NCBI GenBank assembly: GCA_041741455.1
Contig: JBGSJZ010000008.1
Span: forward strand, 54,708 to 118,707
Direction of reading: 5' to 3'
Source of the DNA: CALESS01 sp041741455
GTDB lineage: Bacteria; Chloroflexota; Anaerolineae; Anaerolineales; Anaerolineaceae
DNA: 64,000 bases
Shown: positions 7,513 to 15,707 of the stretch, in pieces
Layout: each line of letters opens with the position of its first letter
Numbering within the stretch: position 1 is the stretch's first letter
Position numbers and translations under genes: made by a program
The notes under the pieces: generated by a model
What the model was told of the DNA's origin: nothing
Database searches by the model: none
Seen by the model: only the letters and a program-made list of their open reading frames with translations

Positions 7513-9411
7513 GTGGCAGCCAGGTTCGTGAGATTAATGGTTCTTCTGGGGTTTGTCATTTCATTCGCCTCATTGACGCCCATCACTGTCGATGCCGTCC
7601 CAAATACAGCAGCGGCTGTGGTGATGCTCGCCCCGGCTGCATGTCCTTCTGCCGGGTGCGCAGCTGGCCAGAACCTGGATTTTAAAGTGGACTATGATCT
7701 GGGGATTTATTCTGCATCGCTGACGCCGAATGTACAGGTTTGTGTCTATACACCGATTATCTGGTCTGCCAATTTGTTTCGCATTGCCAATGTCGGTGAT
7801 GTAACGGGAGTGAGTTACTCACCTGGAATAAGCTACTGTTCGTCTGAAGTCACACCGGATGGATATAACCTGTTGGGAGGTGCCGCAGCTACAATATCCG
7901 CCAATCAGTTTGGGGATGGGCTTAGTTTCGGCTTTCGGATAGGCGGCAGTGCACTCAGCACAGGTTCGGTTTTGGTCAGGGTACTCGAGCAAACGTCAGC
8001 GACGGTCTGGACCCGCAGCAGCCAGGTCTTTTCATCGGTCCGAGTGGTACCAACGGGGGGAAATGTCTATGTTGCAAATGATGCTACAACCTGTGGTACG
8101 AATTCTCCCTGTTATATTAACAGCCTGGTGAATCTAGCCGATGGAATTGGAACCGGTCTAAAAGATGCTGTGGATGCCCGCAACAACCCCACAACGATCA
8201 CCATCCTTGGGAATTACTATATAAAAGATCATTCGGTTCTTGTGCAAACTGCTCATATTATCCAAGGTGAGGACAACTCCAGTCTGACCTATAACGGAAC
8301 GGTCTGTACTTCAGCCATGTTGAAATTGACCGGAGGGGCTTCCCTTAAGAATCTGACGATTCGGGATGGAAGTTGTTCGACCACCTCGCGTGACCTTGTT
8401 GTCATAGAAGGTTCATCCCCTGTGTTGATCGAAACCTCTACGCTAACGGGTGGCAAAGATGCCATTCAGGTCACCAATACGAACACCGGGAATGTCCGGG
8501 TGCAATTTAACCAGGTGACTGGAAATGTTGGTTATGCTATCTGGCTCGGTGCTACCAACGCTGGGAATCTGGAAGCGCTCGGAAACAACTTGTACGCCAA
8601 TCGCTCCGCAGCCCAGGTGGAATGTAATAATCACGGAAGGGTTGAGCATAATTACTGGGGAGCAGGGGTGGCAGCGGCTACTGCATCCAGCAACTGTACA
8701 GTAACCGAAACCAAAAGGTTGGGAGCTCCGGCATCTCTTAACACAAGTGGTCCGGGAGTTATTGGTGGCAGGCTGACTGTTTCGGACACGCAGAAGGTTT
8801 ATTTCGCCAATGCGGTTGGTTTTCAGCAAAGTGGTGGCACTACCTTTGATGTTTATATCATCAACCATGGTTCAGGATCCAGCATCAACGTACCTTTTAC
8901 CAGCACCAGCCCGGCAAATCTGAACCCATGCAGCCCATATTGGGATATTTTCCTGGCTGAAAACGCATCATTGACACCTGCTACAATCCTTTCTGTGTTC
9001 TTTAAGTACGATCTGACTTCCGGGTGTGTTGCCACAATTTCGTCCACCCGGTATTGCACCCAACCAGAACCAGCTGATAGCTCGTTGTACCCACTTTACT
9101 GGTACGACCCCGCATCCTATCCAAATTCGATGGAATGGCAGACAACCGGAAGTACCGGTCAAACAACGGCCTGTTTGGTCACAGAGAACGAAATTCGCGT
9201 GGATATTGATACGACGGAACGTCCAAGCCTGGCAGATATGAACTATCTGCCGTTTGTCGTTGGGTTACCCGGTCAACCCACTGCAGTGGAAATCGTTGAT
9301 TATGGAGTTGTCCCCAATGGCAGGAATAGTGGGTGGATGACCAGTTTATTAATCCTGGTGATCCTGGGAGGCTTAAGGCTATGGCTGCGGAAAGGCGGGC
9401 ACCATGCATAG
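7513..9411 (+). CDS. Secreted right-handed beta-helix protein with C-terminal membrane anchor
   Basis: 632 residues from a GTG start that abuts the preceding stop. A signal peptide covers about residues 1-29 (VRLMVLLGFVISFASL, cleavage near VDA). A first beta-rich domain (about 30-175) contains six scattered Cys. Residues about 220-400 show parallel beta-helix rungs with repeated NLTI, VVIEGSSPVLIETSTLTGG, VRVQFNQVTGN and LEALGNNLYAN patterns, as in pectate-lyase-fold and right-handed beta-helix proteins. The C-terminus ends with a transmembrane helix (about 608-626) and a basic RKGGHH tail. No lyase catalytic residues could be assigned, so it may be an adhesin or glycan binder rather than an enzyme. 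The start of the next gene overlaps its last 8 nt. Confidence 0.78.
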   Translation: MAARFVRLMVLLGFVISFASLTPITVDAVPNTAAAVVMLAPAACPSAGCAAGQNLDFKVDYDLGIYSASLTPNVQVCVYTPIIWSANLFRIANVGDVTGVSYSPGISYCSSEVTPDGYNLLGGAAATISANQFGDGLSFGFRIGGSALSTGSVLVRVLEQTSATVWTRSSQVFSSVRVVPTGGNVYVANDATTCGTNSPCYINSLVNLADGIGTGLKDAVDARNNPTTITILGNYYIKDHSVLVQTAHIIQGEDNSSLTYNGTVCTSAMLKLTGGASLKNLTIRDGSCSTTSRDLVVIEGSSPVLIETSTLTGGKDAIQVTNTNTGNVRVQFNQVTGNVGYAIWLGATNAGNLEALGNNLYANRSAAQVECNNHGRVEHNYWGAGVAAATASSNCTVTETKRLGAPASLNTSGPGVIGGRLTVSDTQKVYFANAVGFQQSGGTTFDVYIINHGSGSSINVPFTSTSPANLNPCSPYWDIFLAENASLTPATILSVFFKYDLTSGCVATISSTRYCTQPEPADSSLYPLYWYDPASYPNSMEWQTTGSTGQTTACLVTENEIRVDIDTTERPSLADMNYLPFVVGLPGQPTAVEIVDYGVVPNGRNSGWMTSLLILVILGGLRLWLRKGGHHA

Positions 9412-10468
9412 GTCAGCCTCCATTCGCATTCTTGGATTAATTGTTCTAGTTGTTATCCTAATGAGCATGGTTGCCGGGTTGCTTCTGAATACAACCACCG
9501 CACAAGCAGCTGTAATTTTCACGCAATTCATTGCTGTCCCTGGGGATACCCAGGTTTCGGTGCAATGGTCAACTTCCAGTGAAATTAATACCAATGGTTT
9601 TTATGTTTTATCCAGCTTAGTTGAAACTGGAACCTATTCCCGTGTGAGTGCCTTTTATCCAAGGCAGGGCACCAGTATCTACGGAGCGAGTTATGCATTC
9701 ATTCATACCGGCTTGACGAATGGCATTCCGGTTTATTACAAATTGGAAATCATAACGAATGACCTGACTTCCTTTTTTACAGGATCCATTTCAACCATCC
9801 CGAATTCGCCTACACCAACCTCGACCATGACCTTAACATTTACACCAACCTACACGTTTACACCAACTTTAACCCTGACTCCGACAACTACCTCCACTTT
9901 AACCGTTTCGCCAACAACCAGCATAACAAGTACAACTACTATCACAGCTACACTAACTCGCACACTCACCATTACTCCAACCCGAACCTACACCCGTGTC
10001 CCAACTTCCACACGCCGACCGGCCACGGCAGTGCCCACCCGCACGCTTGTAAGAATTATGACTTCAACACCCTTGAAAACCGTCATTACGTCTGGAGGAG
10101 GGTACCCGGGGGAAAACACAGTGGGTACGCCGACCGAAGATGGAACAGCGACTACGCCTGATACAACCAGCTCAGGAAGCGGCTACCCGGATGATGCAAC
10201 GGTGGTTGTTGATACAAACACGACACCCGAGCTTGATACTGTAACTCCCAAAGGGTCATTTGTTACCCAGGGAACTCCTGTCCCGTTTCGATCGCCCACA
10301 CCTACAACCGAGTCAATATCTAGTTCTTCTTCCGGGGCAGGCGGATGGATTATCGGGATTGTGGCAGGCCTGAGCCTGCTCGGAGGAGGTACCTGGTATT
10401 ACTTCCGCTTGCGAACATCAGGCGCACAAAGCGGGGACGATCTCTTTACCGATGATCCGGAAAATTAA
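9404..10468 (+). CDS. Surface protein: signal peptide, fibronectin-like domain, Thr/Pro linker, C-terminal TM
   Basis: 354 residues. An N-terminal signal (about 8-36) ends near TAQAAV. The mature part starts with a domain reading VSVQWSTSSEINTNGFYVL (about 46-130) that matches the domain in the first gene of this set. A long Thr/Pro/Ser-rich region (about 133-210) and a low-complexity Gly/Thr/Ser region follow, then GGWIIGIVAGLSLLGGG as a transmembrane helix (about 310-332) and an acidic cytoplasmic tail (DDLFTDDPEN). Overlaps the upstream gene by 8 nt and the downstream peptidase gene by 17 nt, so translation is probably coupled. No catalytic motif. Looks like a stalk or adhesin displayed on the cell surface. 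Confidence 0.8.
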   Translation: MHRSASIRILGLIVLVVILMSMVAGLLLNTTTAQAAVIFTQFIAVPGDTQVSVQWSTSSEINTNGFYVLSSLVETGTYSRVSAFYPRQGTSIYGASYAFIHTGLTNGIPVYYKLEIITNDLTSFFTGSISTIPNSPTPTSTMTLTFTPTYTFTPTLTLTPTTTSTLTVSPTTSITSTTTITATLTRTLTITPTRTYTRVPTSTRRPATAVPTRTLVRIMTSTPLKTVITSGGGYPGENTVGTPTEDGTATTPDTTSSGSGYPDDATVVVDTNTTPELDTVTPKGSFVTQGTPVPFRSPTPTTESISSSSSGAGGWIIGIVAGLSLLGGGTWYYFRLRTSGAQSGDDLFTDDPEN

Positions 10469-12506
10469 GCGAGTTCTTCCCCTTTTTCTGTTTGGATGGC
10501 TCATCCTAGGATTGGCAGCTTGCAGCAACTCCCAGGCTGAGTTGCCTTTTAATCCAGTGAATATTGAGATCCAGGGAGAGGGGATTGTCATTGTGCGGGA
10601 ATCGGATCTAGAGCGAATGGGAGTGAGATTCCCGGAGACGGGGGGGATGAGTGTGCGTTGGAATGGACAGGAAGTCCCGGCATGGATGCTGGAGATGGAG
10701 GACGTTGGCATAGAAAGAAGTGTAGTCTTTTACGCAACTCCTTCGGATAGCCGATACAGCCCGATTGATACATATCAACTAATCAGTGTACCAGAAGCAT
10801 TACCAAAGCTTGAACCGTTACCGCCTGGTTTTGGGGCGACTGAATCACCGGTAAAAACATGGATAAGATTGGAAGAAGATCTCGTTTATGAATCACTTTC
10901 TACTTCCGAATCTCATTTCTTATGGAAGACTATCACTTCCAATCTTCCCTTCCAAACCTCCTTTACCCTGAACGGTGTAGAAGCAAAATTACCAGCGCAA
11001 GTGACATTGGCGCTGCGAAAACGCGGTGCAGTCGATAAACAAACGGTCGAAGTCAAAATCAACGGCAGGTCTGTCAAAGAATTGAGTTGGGAAGGGGAAC
11101 CTGAATTTCAATTCGACCTGCAAATCCCCACTGATTTTCTTTTCGAACAGGAAAACACGATTCAACTCGATGTCCGGGGAGAAAATGCGGACCAAATGGT
11201 AGTGGATTTGGATTGGTTGGAAATCCATTATTTCCAGGGACCGATGCCAGGGATTAATTTCTTGCAATGGCAGGCGGAAAGTGAATCTCAAAATCTCGGC
11301 GGCTGGCAAGGTTTGACGATCACAATAGCAACAAGTGGAGGAGAGGGTTGGATTGCCCAAGCCGGACCGGGGGGAGTTGTTTCGTACACAACGACGCCAG
11401 GGAGGATTTATGTCACCGCGGATGAAAGTGGATGGAAATACCCCAGGTACCTACGCCCGGTGCATACCACCGCTTCACTTGAAAAAGGTTTTTCGGGGGC
11501 TGATTACATCATTCTCACCCCTCCCATCTGGCATTTGGCACTGGAACCCTTGGCGGATTATTATCGAAATGAAGGATTGAAACCCACTATCGCGACCCTG
11601 GATGCCATTTATGACCGATACTCCAATGGACAGGTAGATCCATCGGCTATTCAAGCGTACTTGCAAGATGCATTGAACAGATGGGAGATTCCACCGAAGT
11701 ATGCCCTGTTGGTTGGAGATTTTGATTACAATCCGGCTGAATTAGCAGATAGTGGGGCTTACCTGCCAGCCTTTTTTGTTAGCACACAATTTGGTGGAGA
11801 AACGGTCAGTGATTATCCATTTTCGTTGGACGATAATGGGCAGCCAACGATTGCGATTGGCCGTTGGCCGGTAAAAAACCAGAGTGAACTCCAAAAAGTT
11901 CTTAATATGACCATCGGATCCAAAAGCAGCCAGACTGAAGATTTGAAGATCTTGAGCATTATTGATCCCTCTGACGAATCATTTACCCAGACTTATGAGG
12001 TTTTTCGACGGTTAGTGGAAGCAGGAAACCAATCCTCGCAAAACATCACATTTAACCAGGCGGATCCAGAAATACCACCGACCGAAAATTTTCAACTGCT
12101 CGTTTACTTTGGTCACGGCAGCCTGACGGCCTGGGCAAATCCTACTTTGATGGATGCTTCCATTTTCAGAGAGGATTGGAAGAATATTCCGGATATGATC
12201 TTACAATTTACCTGCTTGACCAGTTATTTTGTTGTGACAGATCAAAACTCGCTTTCCGAGGAATTCTTACAGGCTGGAGTACCCATCGTTGTTGGGCCAA
12301 CCAGCCTTTCCCTTCAGGGCGACCAATGGCCTATGGTTGAGGGATGGGCCAGGGCCATCAGTGATCCACAATTAAAGCGGGTTGGCGATATGTTAAAAAA
12401 TGTCTGGGAAACGATGCCTTTAACTTCTGAATCCATTGATGTGAAACAAACTTATCTGCTCTTCGGTGACCCGGCATATGAAATCACCTGGAAGATCTTA
12501 AAATGA
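10452..12506 (+). CDS. Gingipain-like C25 cysteine peptidase lipoprotein
   Basis: 684 residues. A lipoprotein signal ends in LGLAAC with Cys24 as the lipid site. A beta-sandwich, carbohydrate-binding-like module (about 135-270; VEVKINGRSV, NTIQLDV, DLDWLEIHY) precedes a caspase-fold C25 domain (about 350-684). The catalytic pair is visible: His555 in YFGHGS and Cys588 in FTCLTS, at the spacing expected for gingipains and PorU. ADYIILTPPIW and YALLVGDFDYN match the other core strands of the fold. Likely an extracytoplasmic protease anchored to the membrane. It is the last gene of the overlapping four-gene set, so the surface proteins upstream are plausible substrates or partners. Substrate preference cannot be told from sequence. 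Confidence 0.87.
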   Translation: MIRKIKRVLPLFLFGWLILGLAACSNSQAELPFNPVNIEIQGEGIVIVRESDLERMGVRFPETGGMSVRWNGQEVPAWMLEMEDVGIERSVVFYATPSDSRYSPIDTYQLISVPEALPKLEPLPPGFGATESPVKTWIRLEEDLVYESLSTSESHFLWKTITSNLPFQTSFTLNGVEAKLPAQVTLALRKRGAVDKQTVEVKINGRSVKELSWEGEPEFQFDLQIPTDFLFEQENTIQLDVRGENADQMVVDLDWLEIHYFQGPMPGINFLQWQAESESQNLGGWQGLTITIATSGGEGWIAQAGPGGVVSYTTTPGRIYVTADESGWKYPRYLRPVHTTASLEKGFSGADYIILTPPIWHLALEPLADYYRNEGLKPTIATLDAIYDRYSNGQVDPSAIQAYLQDALNRWEIPPKYALLVGDFDYNPAELADSGAYLPAFFVSTQFGGETVSDYPFSLDDNGQPTIAIGRWPVKNQSELQKVLNMTIGSKSSQTEDLKILSIIDPSDESFTQTYEVFRRLVEAGNQSSQNITFNQADPEIPPTENFQLLVYFGHGSLTAWANPTLMDASIFREDWKNIPDMILQFTCLTSYFVVTDQNSLSEEFLQAGVPIVVGPTSLSLQGDQWPMVEGWARAISDPQLKRVGDMLKNVWETMPLTSESIDVKQTYLLFGDPAYEITWKILK

Positions 12507-12513
12507 CCATTTT

Positions 12514-12542
12514 TTGACAAATAAGTCATTTTATGCTATTAC
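12514..12542 (+). promoter_or_regulatory. Strong sigma-70-type promoter for the MBL hydrolase gene
   Basis: TTGACA (12514-12519), a 17 nt spacer, then TATTAC (12537-12542) preceded by TGC, an extended -10 element. About 50 nt upstream of the ATG at 12593. It begins 8 nt after the stop of the C25 peptidase gene, so the hydrolase is probably transcribed separately. Confidence 0.55.
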
Positions 12543-12592
12543 TATACAGGGTGGTCATTAGGCCCGATTATTCAATTAATTTCAGGTGATGT

Positions 12593-13456
12593 ATGCATCG
12601 TGAACGTGTCTCGGAAAATGTATATTGGTTTCAAAGTGAAGTCTATGCACAAGTAACAGCCGGGGTAATCACTGGCCCGCAGTGGGCGGTTGTGGTGGAT
12701 ACGCTGGCGACTCCGGATGAAACTCTGGCCATGCGCTCATTCATTGAAGAAGAACTGGCTGTTCCTGTGCGGTATGTCATCAATACCCACTATCATGCCG
12801 ATCATTCCTGGGGAAACTGCTTCTTCCCCGGGGCAACCGTAATTGCTCATGCGCTTTGCCGGGATATCATGGTGGAGCGGGGTAGCAACTCACTAGAGAA
12901 TGCCCGCAAACAAAACCCGGTTTTCAAACAGGTGAAAATCGTCCTGCCCCATCTGGTTTTTCGAGATGGCGAATTGTCGTTAAAGGTTGGGAAGAAAAAT
13001 CTCATCATGTTTCATTCTCCAGGCCACAGCCGGGATGGAATCTCGGTGTTGGTAGAGGAAGATCGCGTCTTATTCGCTGGGGATGCCTTCATGCCCTTGC
13101 CCTATATCGTTGATGGTGATATTGATGTAATGATTGCTACCATCAAGAAAATTGGAAAGATGGGATTGGAAAACATTATCCAGGGGCATGGCGATATCAT
13201 CCTGCGGGGTGAAATTGAGGAGGCAGTCAAGGAAAACCTGGCATATTTAAATGCCATTCGAAAAGCGGTTCGAGTAGCTGCTCGCCGCCGCAACCCGCTG
13301 GATGCATTGGCTATGATCGATGTTGAATCTTGTGGAAAGAGCCGGGTTTTTTTGGGTGGATTGGCTGCTGAGCTTCACCGTCGGAATGTTCGGACTCTGT
13401 ACAAACAGGTGATCAACGAACCTTCTGAGTCAAACAGTGAAAAGGAAGAAGCTTAA
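12593..13456 (+). CDS. MBL-fold metallo-hydrolase
   Basis: 287 residues, close to the size of glyoxalase-II-type MBL proteins. The zinc ligands are all present: THYHADH (His66, His68, Asp70, His71), SPGHSRDG near 146, FAGDAF near 166, and a late GHGD near 201. A GGTGAT Shine-Dalgarno-like sequence precedes the ATG. The C-terminal 70 residues are helical and charged. Hydrolyses an ester, thioester or lactam; substrate cannot be assigned. Own promoter upstream and a strong hairpin right at its stop codon indicate a single-gene transcript facing the PlsY operon. Confidence 0.88.
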   Translation: MHRERVSENVYWFQSEVYAQVTAGVITGPQWAVVVDTLATPDETLAMRSFIEEELAVPVRYVINTHYHADHSWGNCFFPGATVIAHALCRDIMVERGSNSLENARKQNPVFKQVKIVLPHLVFRDGELSLKVGKKNLIMFHSPGHSRDGISVLVEEDRVLFAGDAFMPLPYIVDGDIDVMIATIKKIGKMGLENIIQGHGDIILRGEIEEAVKENLAYLNAIRKAVRVAARRRNPLDALAMIDVESCGKSRVFLGGLAAELHRRNVRTLYKQVINEPSESNSEKEEA

Positions 13457-13496
13457 AACGAAAGAAGGCGGAGCTCCCGCCTTCTTTCGTTTTAAG
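13452..13496. terminator. Bidirectional hairpin terminator, perfect 20 bp stem
   Basis: Positions 13452-13471 and 13477-13496 are exact inverted repeats around a 5 nt loop (AGCTC). The stem core is GAAGGCGG/CCGCCTTC, with TTTT and AAAA at its base on each side. It overlaps the stop codon of the MBL gene and lies 14 nt beyond the stop of the convergent PlsY-like gene, so it can serve both strands. Confidence 0.85.
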
Positions 13497-13510
13497 GGGA
13501 ACATTGTTTT

Positions 13511-14191
13511 TTACTTATTTTCTTTTTCTTGTTTTTTTTGATGATAATATGCCCGTAATCCAACCATCCGTTCAGTTCCGTTTCGCAGACGGGCAAGGTT
13601 AGGACGCAAGGCATACAATACTTCGGCCAAAGCCAGCACCCCAAAAATGATGTATTCCCAAGGAGATGCTCCATGGATGGCGCGAATTGTAAATATCACT
13701 AACGAGGTCAGAGCGATCGATATCGTGGTGACAGATGCGTATCCTATAAAGATAAAAACCAGGATGCCAATCGGAACCAGGTATAACCAGGCAGAGGCAA
13801 ACAGTGCCATAGCAGCCCCACCAGCCGTTGCCCCACCAGCGCCACCGCGTAAATGAAAACCGCCATTTTCCTTCTTCTCCATCAAAAAGATCGAGTGGAT
13901 CGATCCCCAGATGGCAACGGCGGCTGTAATTACCCGAACGATGGGAGGTGCTTCAGGAAAGAGCCAATCAACAATCCACTTAGAAGAAAAACCTTTGAGA
14001 ATATCCAGGAATGCGGTAACCGCACCCGCCAATAATCCGGCTGCCCGCATCACGTTGGTGCCGCCAATTCTGCCGCTGCCGATGAAACGGATGTCTCTCC
14101 CGGTGGAGATCTTAACCACAATCAGTCCGAACGGAATTGATCCGACCAGGTAACTGAGTAGGATCGCTGCAATACTAACCAAAACATCCAT
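13511..14191 (-). CDS. plsY: PlsY-type glycerol-3-phosphate acyltransferase family protein, divergent active site
   Basis: 226 residues with five or six hydrophobic segments, the size and topology of PlsY. Recognisable motifs: SYLVGSIPFG, DIRFIGSGRIGGTN (motif 1), and RPNLARLRNGTE near the C-terminus (motif 3). PlsY transfers acyl from acyl-phosphate to glycerol-3-phosphate in the membrane. However, motif 1 has Arg where Asn is usual (GSGN), and motif 2, normally FKGGKGVAT, reads LRGGAGGATAG, losing the conserved Lys. So this may be a paralogue with a changed substrate, or an unusual lineage version. Start ATG has GGAGG 9 nt upstream. It is the last gene of a three-gene operon with the JAMM protein and a membrane protein. 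Confidence 0.72.
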   Translation of the reverse strand: MDVLVSIAAILLSYLVGSIPFGLIVVKISTGRDIRFIGSGRIGGTNVMRAAGLLAGAVTAFLDILKGFSSKWIVDWLFPEAPPIVRVITAAVAIWGSIHSIFLMEKKENGGFHLRGGAGGATAGGAAMALFASAWLYLVPIGILVFIFIGYASVTTISIALTSLVIFTIRAIHGASPWEYIIFGVLALAEVLYALRPNLARLRNGTERMVGLRAYYHQKKQEKENK

Positions 14192-14222
14192 AAAGGGTTA
14201 ACCTCCGCATGAGAGAAACACT

Positions 14223-14645
14223 TTAAACCTGCCTTGAGATACGAATTATTCCCACTTTGTTGTAGGTTTGAGCGATCGGATTAATTTGGTACGCATAACT
14301 TTGCCAACGCTTGTCATACAAGGCGAAAATTACCATAAGTGATTCAGGATACTGGTATTCCTGTAAATCTGTGATGGATGGATGATCTGGTCCATTGGGG
14401 TGAGAATGAACTATTCCCAGAAGAGAAAAATTACGAGAATCCATCCAACCAAAAGCCCGGATCAATTCCTTTTCATCCATGCGAAATCGGGTCGGGCTGT
14501 GATAGTTATTTGTTATCGGAATGAAATTGTGGACTGTACCACCCGAAGGACCAATCATTAAACCACAACCTTCTTCTGGCAGGCAGCTGGTCAAAAACTT
14601 GGATATCTTCTGTAAATGAAACCCTGTTATCTGAAGGCCTTGCAT
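14223..14645 (-). CDS. JAMM/MPN+ (Mov34) zinc metalloprotease-like protein
   Basis: 140 residues, a stand-alone JAMM domain. The full metal motif is present: Glu24/25 in PEEGCGL, HSHP (His80, His82), then Ser90 and Asp93 in PSITD. JAMM proteases cleave isopeptide or peptide bonds after ubiquitin-fold Gly-Gly tails; bacterial members often process MoaD/ThiS-like sulfur carriers. No sulfur-carrier gene is adjacent: the neighbours are a membrane protein upstream (9 nt gap) and the PlsY-like gene downstream. Cytoplasmic, no signal peptide. Target unknown. Confidence 0.87.
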   Translation of the reverse strand: MQGLQITGFHLQKISKFLTSCLPEEGCGLMIGPSGGTVHNFIPITNNYHSPTRFRMDEKELIRAFGWMDSRNFSLLGIVHSHPNGPDHPSITDLQEYQYPESLMVIFALYDKRWQSYAYQINPIAQTYNKVGIIRISRQV

Positions 14646-14654
14646 CTTGATTCA

Positions 14655-15467
14655 CTACCCTAAGAGGATTGAGAGCCCCAGGAATAGGATACTCATCAGA
14701 AGAGGCTCTACCCAGAATAATCTGCCTGGAAATTCGGAAATGAGATTGCCAGCCAGGCTGGTAACTCCATAACCAACACCCAATAAGATTAATCCAAATT
14801 CAACAGGTGTGAGGGGAAGATAATGAAGACTTAATATTAATCCCCCCATAAACAAGGCTATGCCAATCGACCAGGGGAAAAACCAGCGGTTGCCTTGGCG
14901 CAAGTGTAAAGTGCGCAATACAATTAAAAAAATTGGTAACACCAGGACTGGCAGCAATAAATATAAGCGAAACTGACCTGAGCGGGATCCAACCGATAAC
15001 AAAAATAAAAGGGCAAATGAAAATGCTGTGATTGCCACTGCCGCCGGCGGAAAGAGAGCATCGTCCGGATCGACAATAATGTACTCTGAAGTAAAGACCA
15101 GCATCAGTAGAACGCCTCCAAAGAAGAACACTCCCCACCATTCAAGGCCAACTTGAATGTTATTCAGTGGGACTCCGATTGCCCAGGCAGTGAGAGCTGG
15201 GAGAATGGAATATTGCCAAAAGTGCTTCGAATGGAAACTTGGATGACTTTGAAGAAGGTACGCCATGCCAATAAAAGCCAAAGCCGCTACCAGAATACTG
15301 ACAACAGTGAAGAATGTATATTGGATCGAGAAATCTATATTAAATATGGTGAGAGGAATAACTTGCGCTGGAAAGGTGATGAGAGGGGTAAGCGCATAAG
15401 CAAGCATGATGGTCGCGGATAAGATGCTTAGCCGGTTCAATTCTGGGAGATGCCCATGCTCGTGCAT
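14655..15467 (-). CDS. Polytopic membrane protein, unknown function
   Basis: 270 residues, with about eight hydrophobic helices and very short loops. A His-rich start (MHEHGH) precedes the first helix. A charged loop YIIVDPDDALFPP lies in the middle. No transporter or enzyme signature recognised. The ATG at 15467 is the only good start; its Shine-Dalgarno sequence is weak. First gene of the operon with the JAMM and PlsY-like genes, which suggests a membrane-lipid or membrane-protein processing context, but nothing in the sequence fixes a function. Confidence 0.7.
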   Translation of the reverse strand: MHEHGHLPELNRLSILSATIMLAYALTPLITFPAQVIPLTIFNIDFSIQYTFFTVVSILVAALAFIGMAYLLQSHPSFHSKHFWQYSILPALTAWAIGVPLNNIQVGLEWWGVFFFGGVLLMLVFTSEYIIVDPDDALFPPAAVAITAFSFALLFLLSVGSRSGQFRLYLLLPVLVLPIFLIVLRTLHLRQGNRWFFPWSIGIALFMGGLILSLHYLPLTPVEFGLILLGVGYGVTSLAGNLISEFPGRLFWVEPLLMSILFLGLSILLG

Positions 15468-15707
15468 AGGTGAATTTTAACCTTGCTTGATGGCTGTGTA
15501 TAGGCTCGGAGGTTAAATTTGAAGTTATCTGAAATCCGCGAAGATCCGGTTGCTTACAAGGTGGGTAAGAAGGCAACGCTATGTGATTTTTCAGCTTACG
15601 ATTGGTATCATTACGAAGATTGGTAGAACCTTAATAATCCTATGAAATGGGCGAATTTTTTTGGTTCACGGAATAACTGATGAGGATATGGTAAAATCAC
15701 CCGAGAT

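Noticed and set aside
7513..9411. Beta-helix protein as pectate lyase
   Set aside because: Fold-like repeats are present but no lyase catalytic Asp/Arg/Lys arrangement could be identified.
9800..10060. Repetitive ACCCCAACC-like DNA as a CRISPR or satellite
   Set aside because: It is in-frame Thr/Pro-coding low-complexity sequence with no spacer-repeat regularity.
9404..10468. LPXTG-type sortase substrate
   Set aside because: No LPXTG-like motif before the C-terminal helix and no sortase gene in the window.
10989..11360. Open minus-strand frame inside the C25 peptidase gene
   Set aside because: Shadow of a strongly supported gene with intact domains; no start context.
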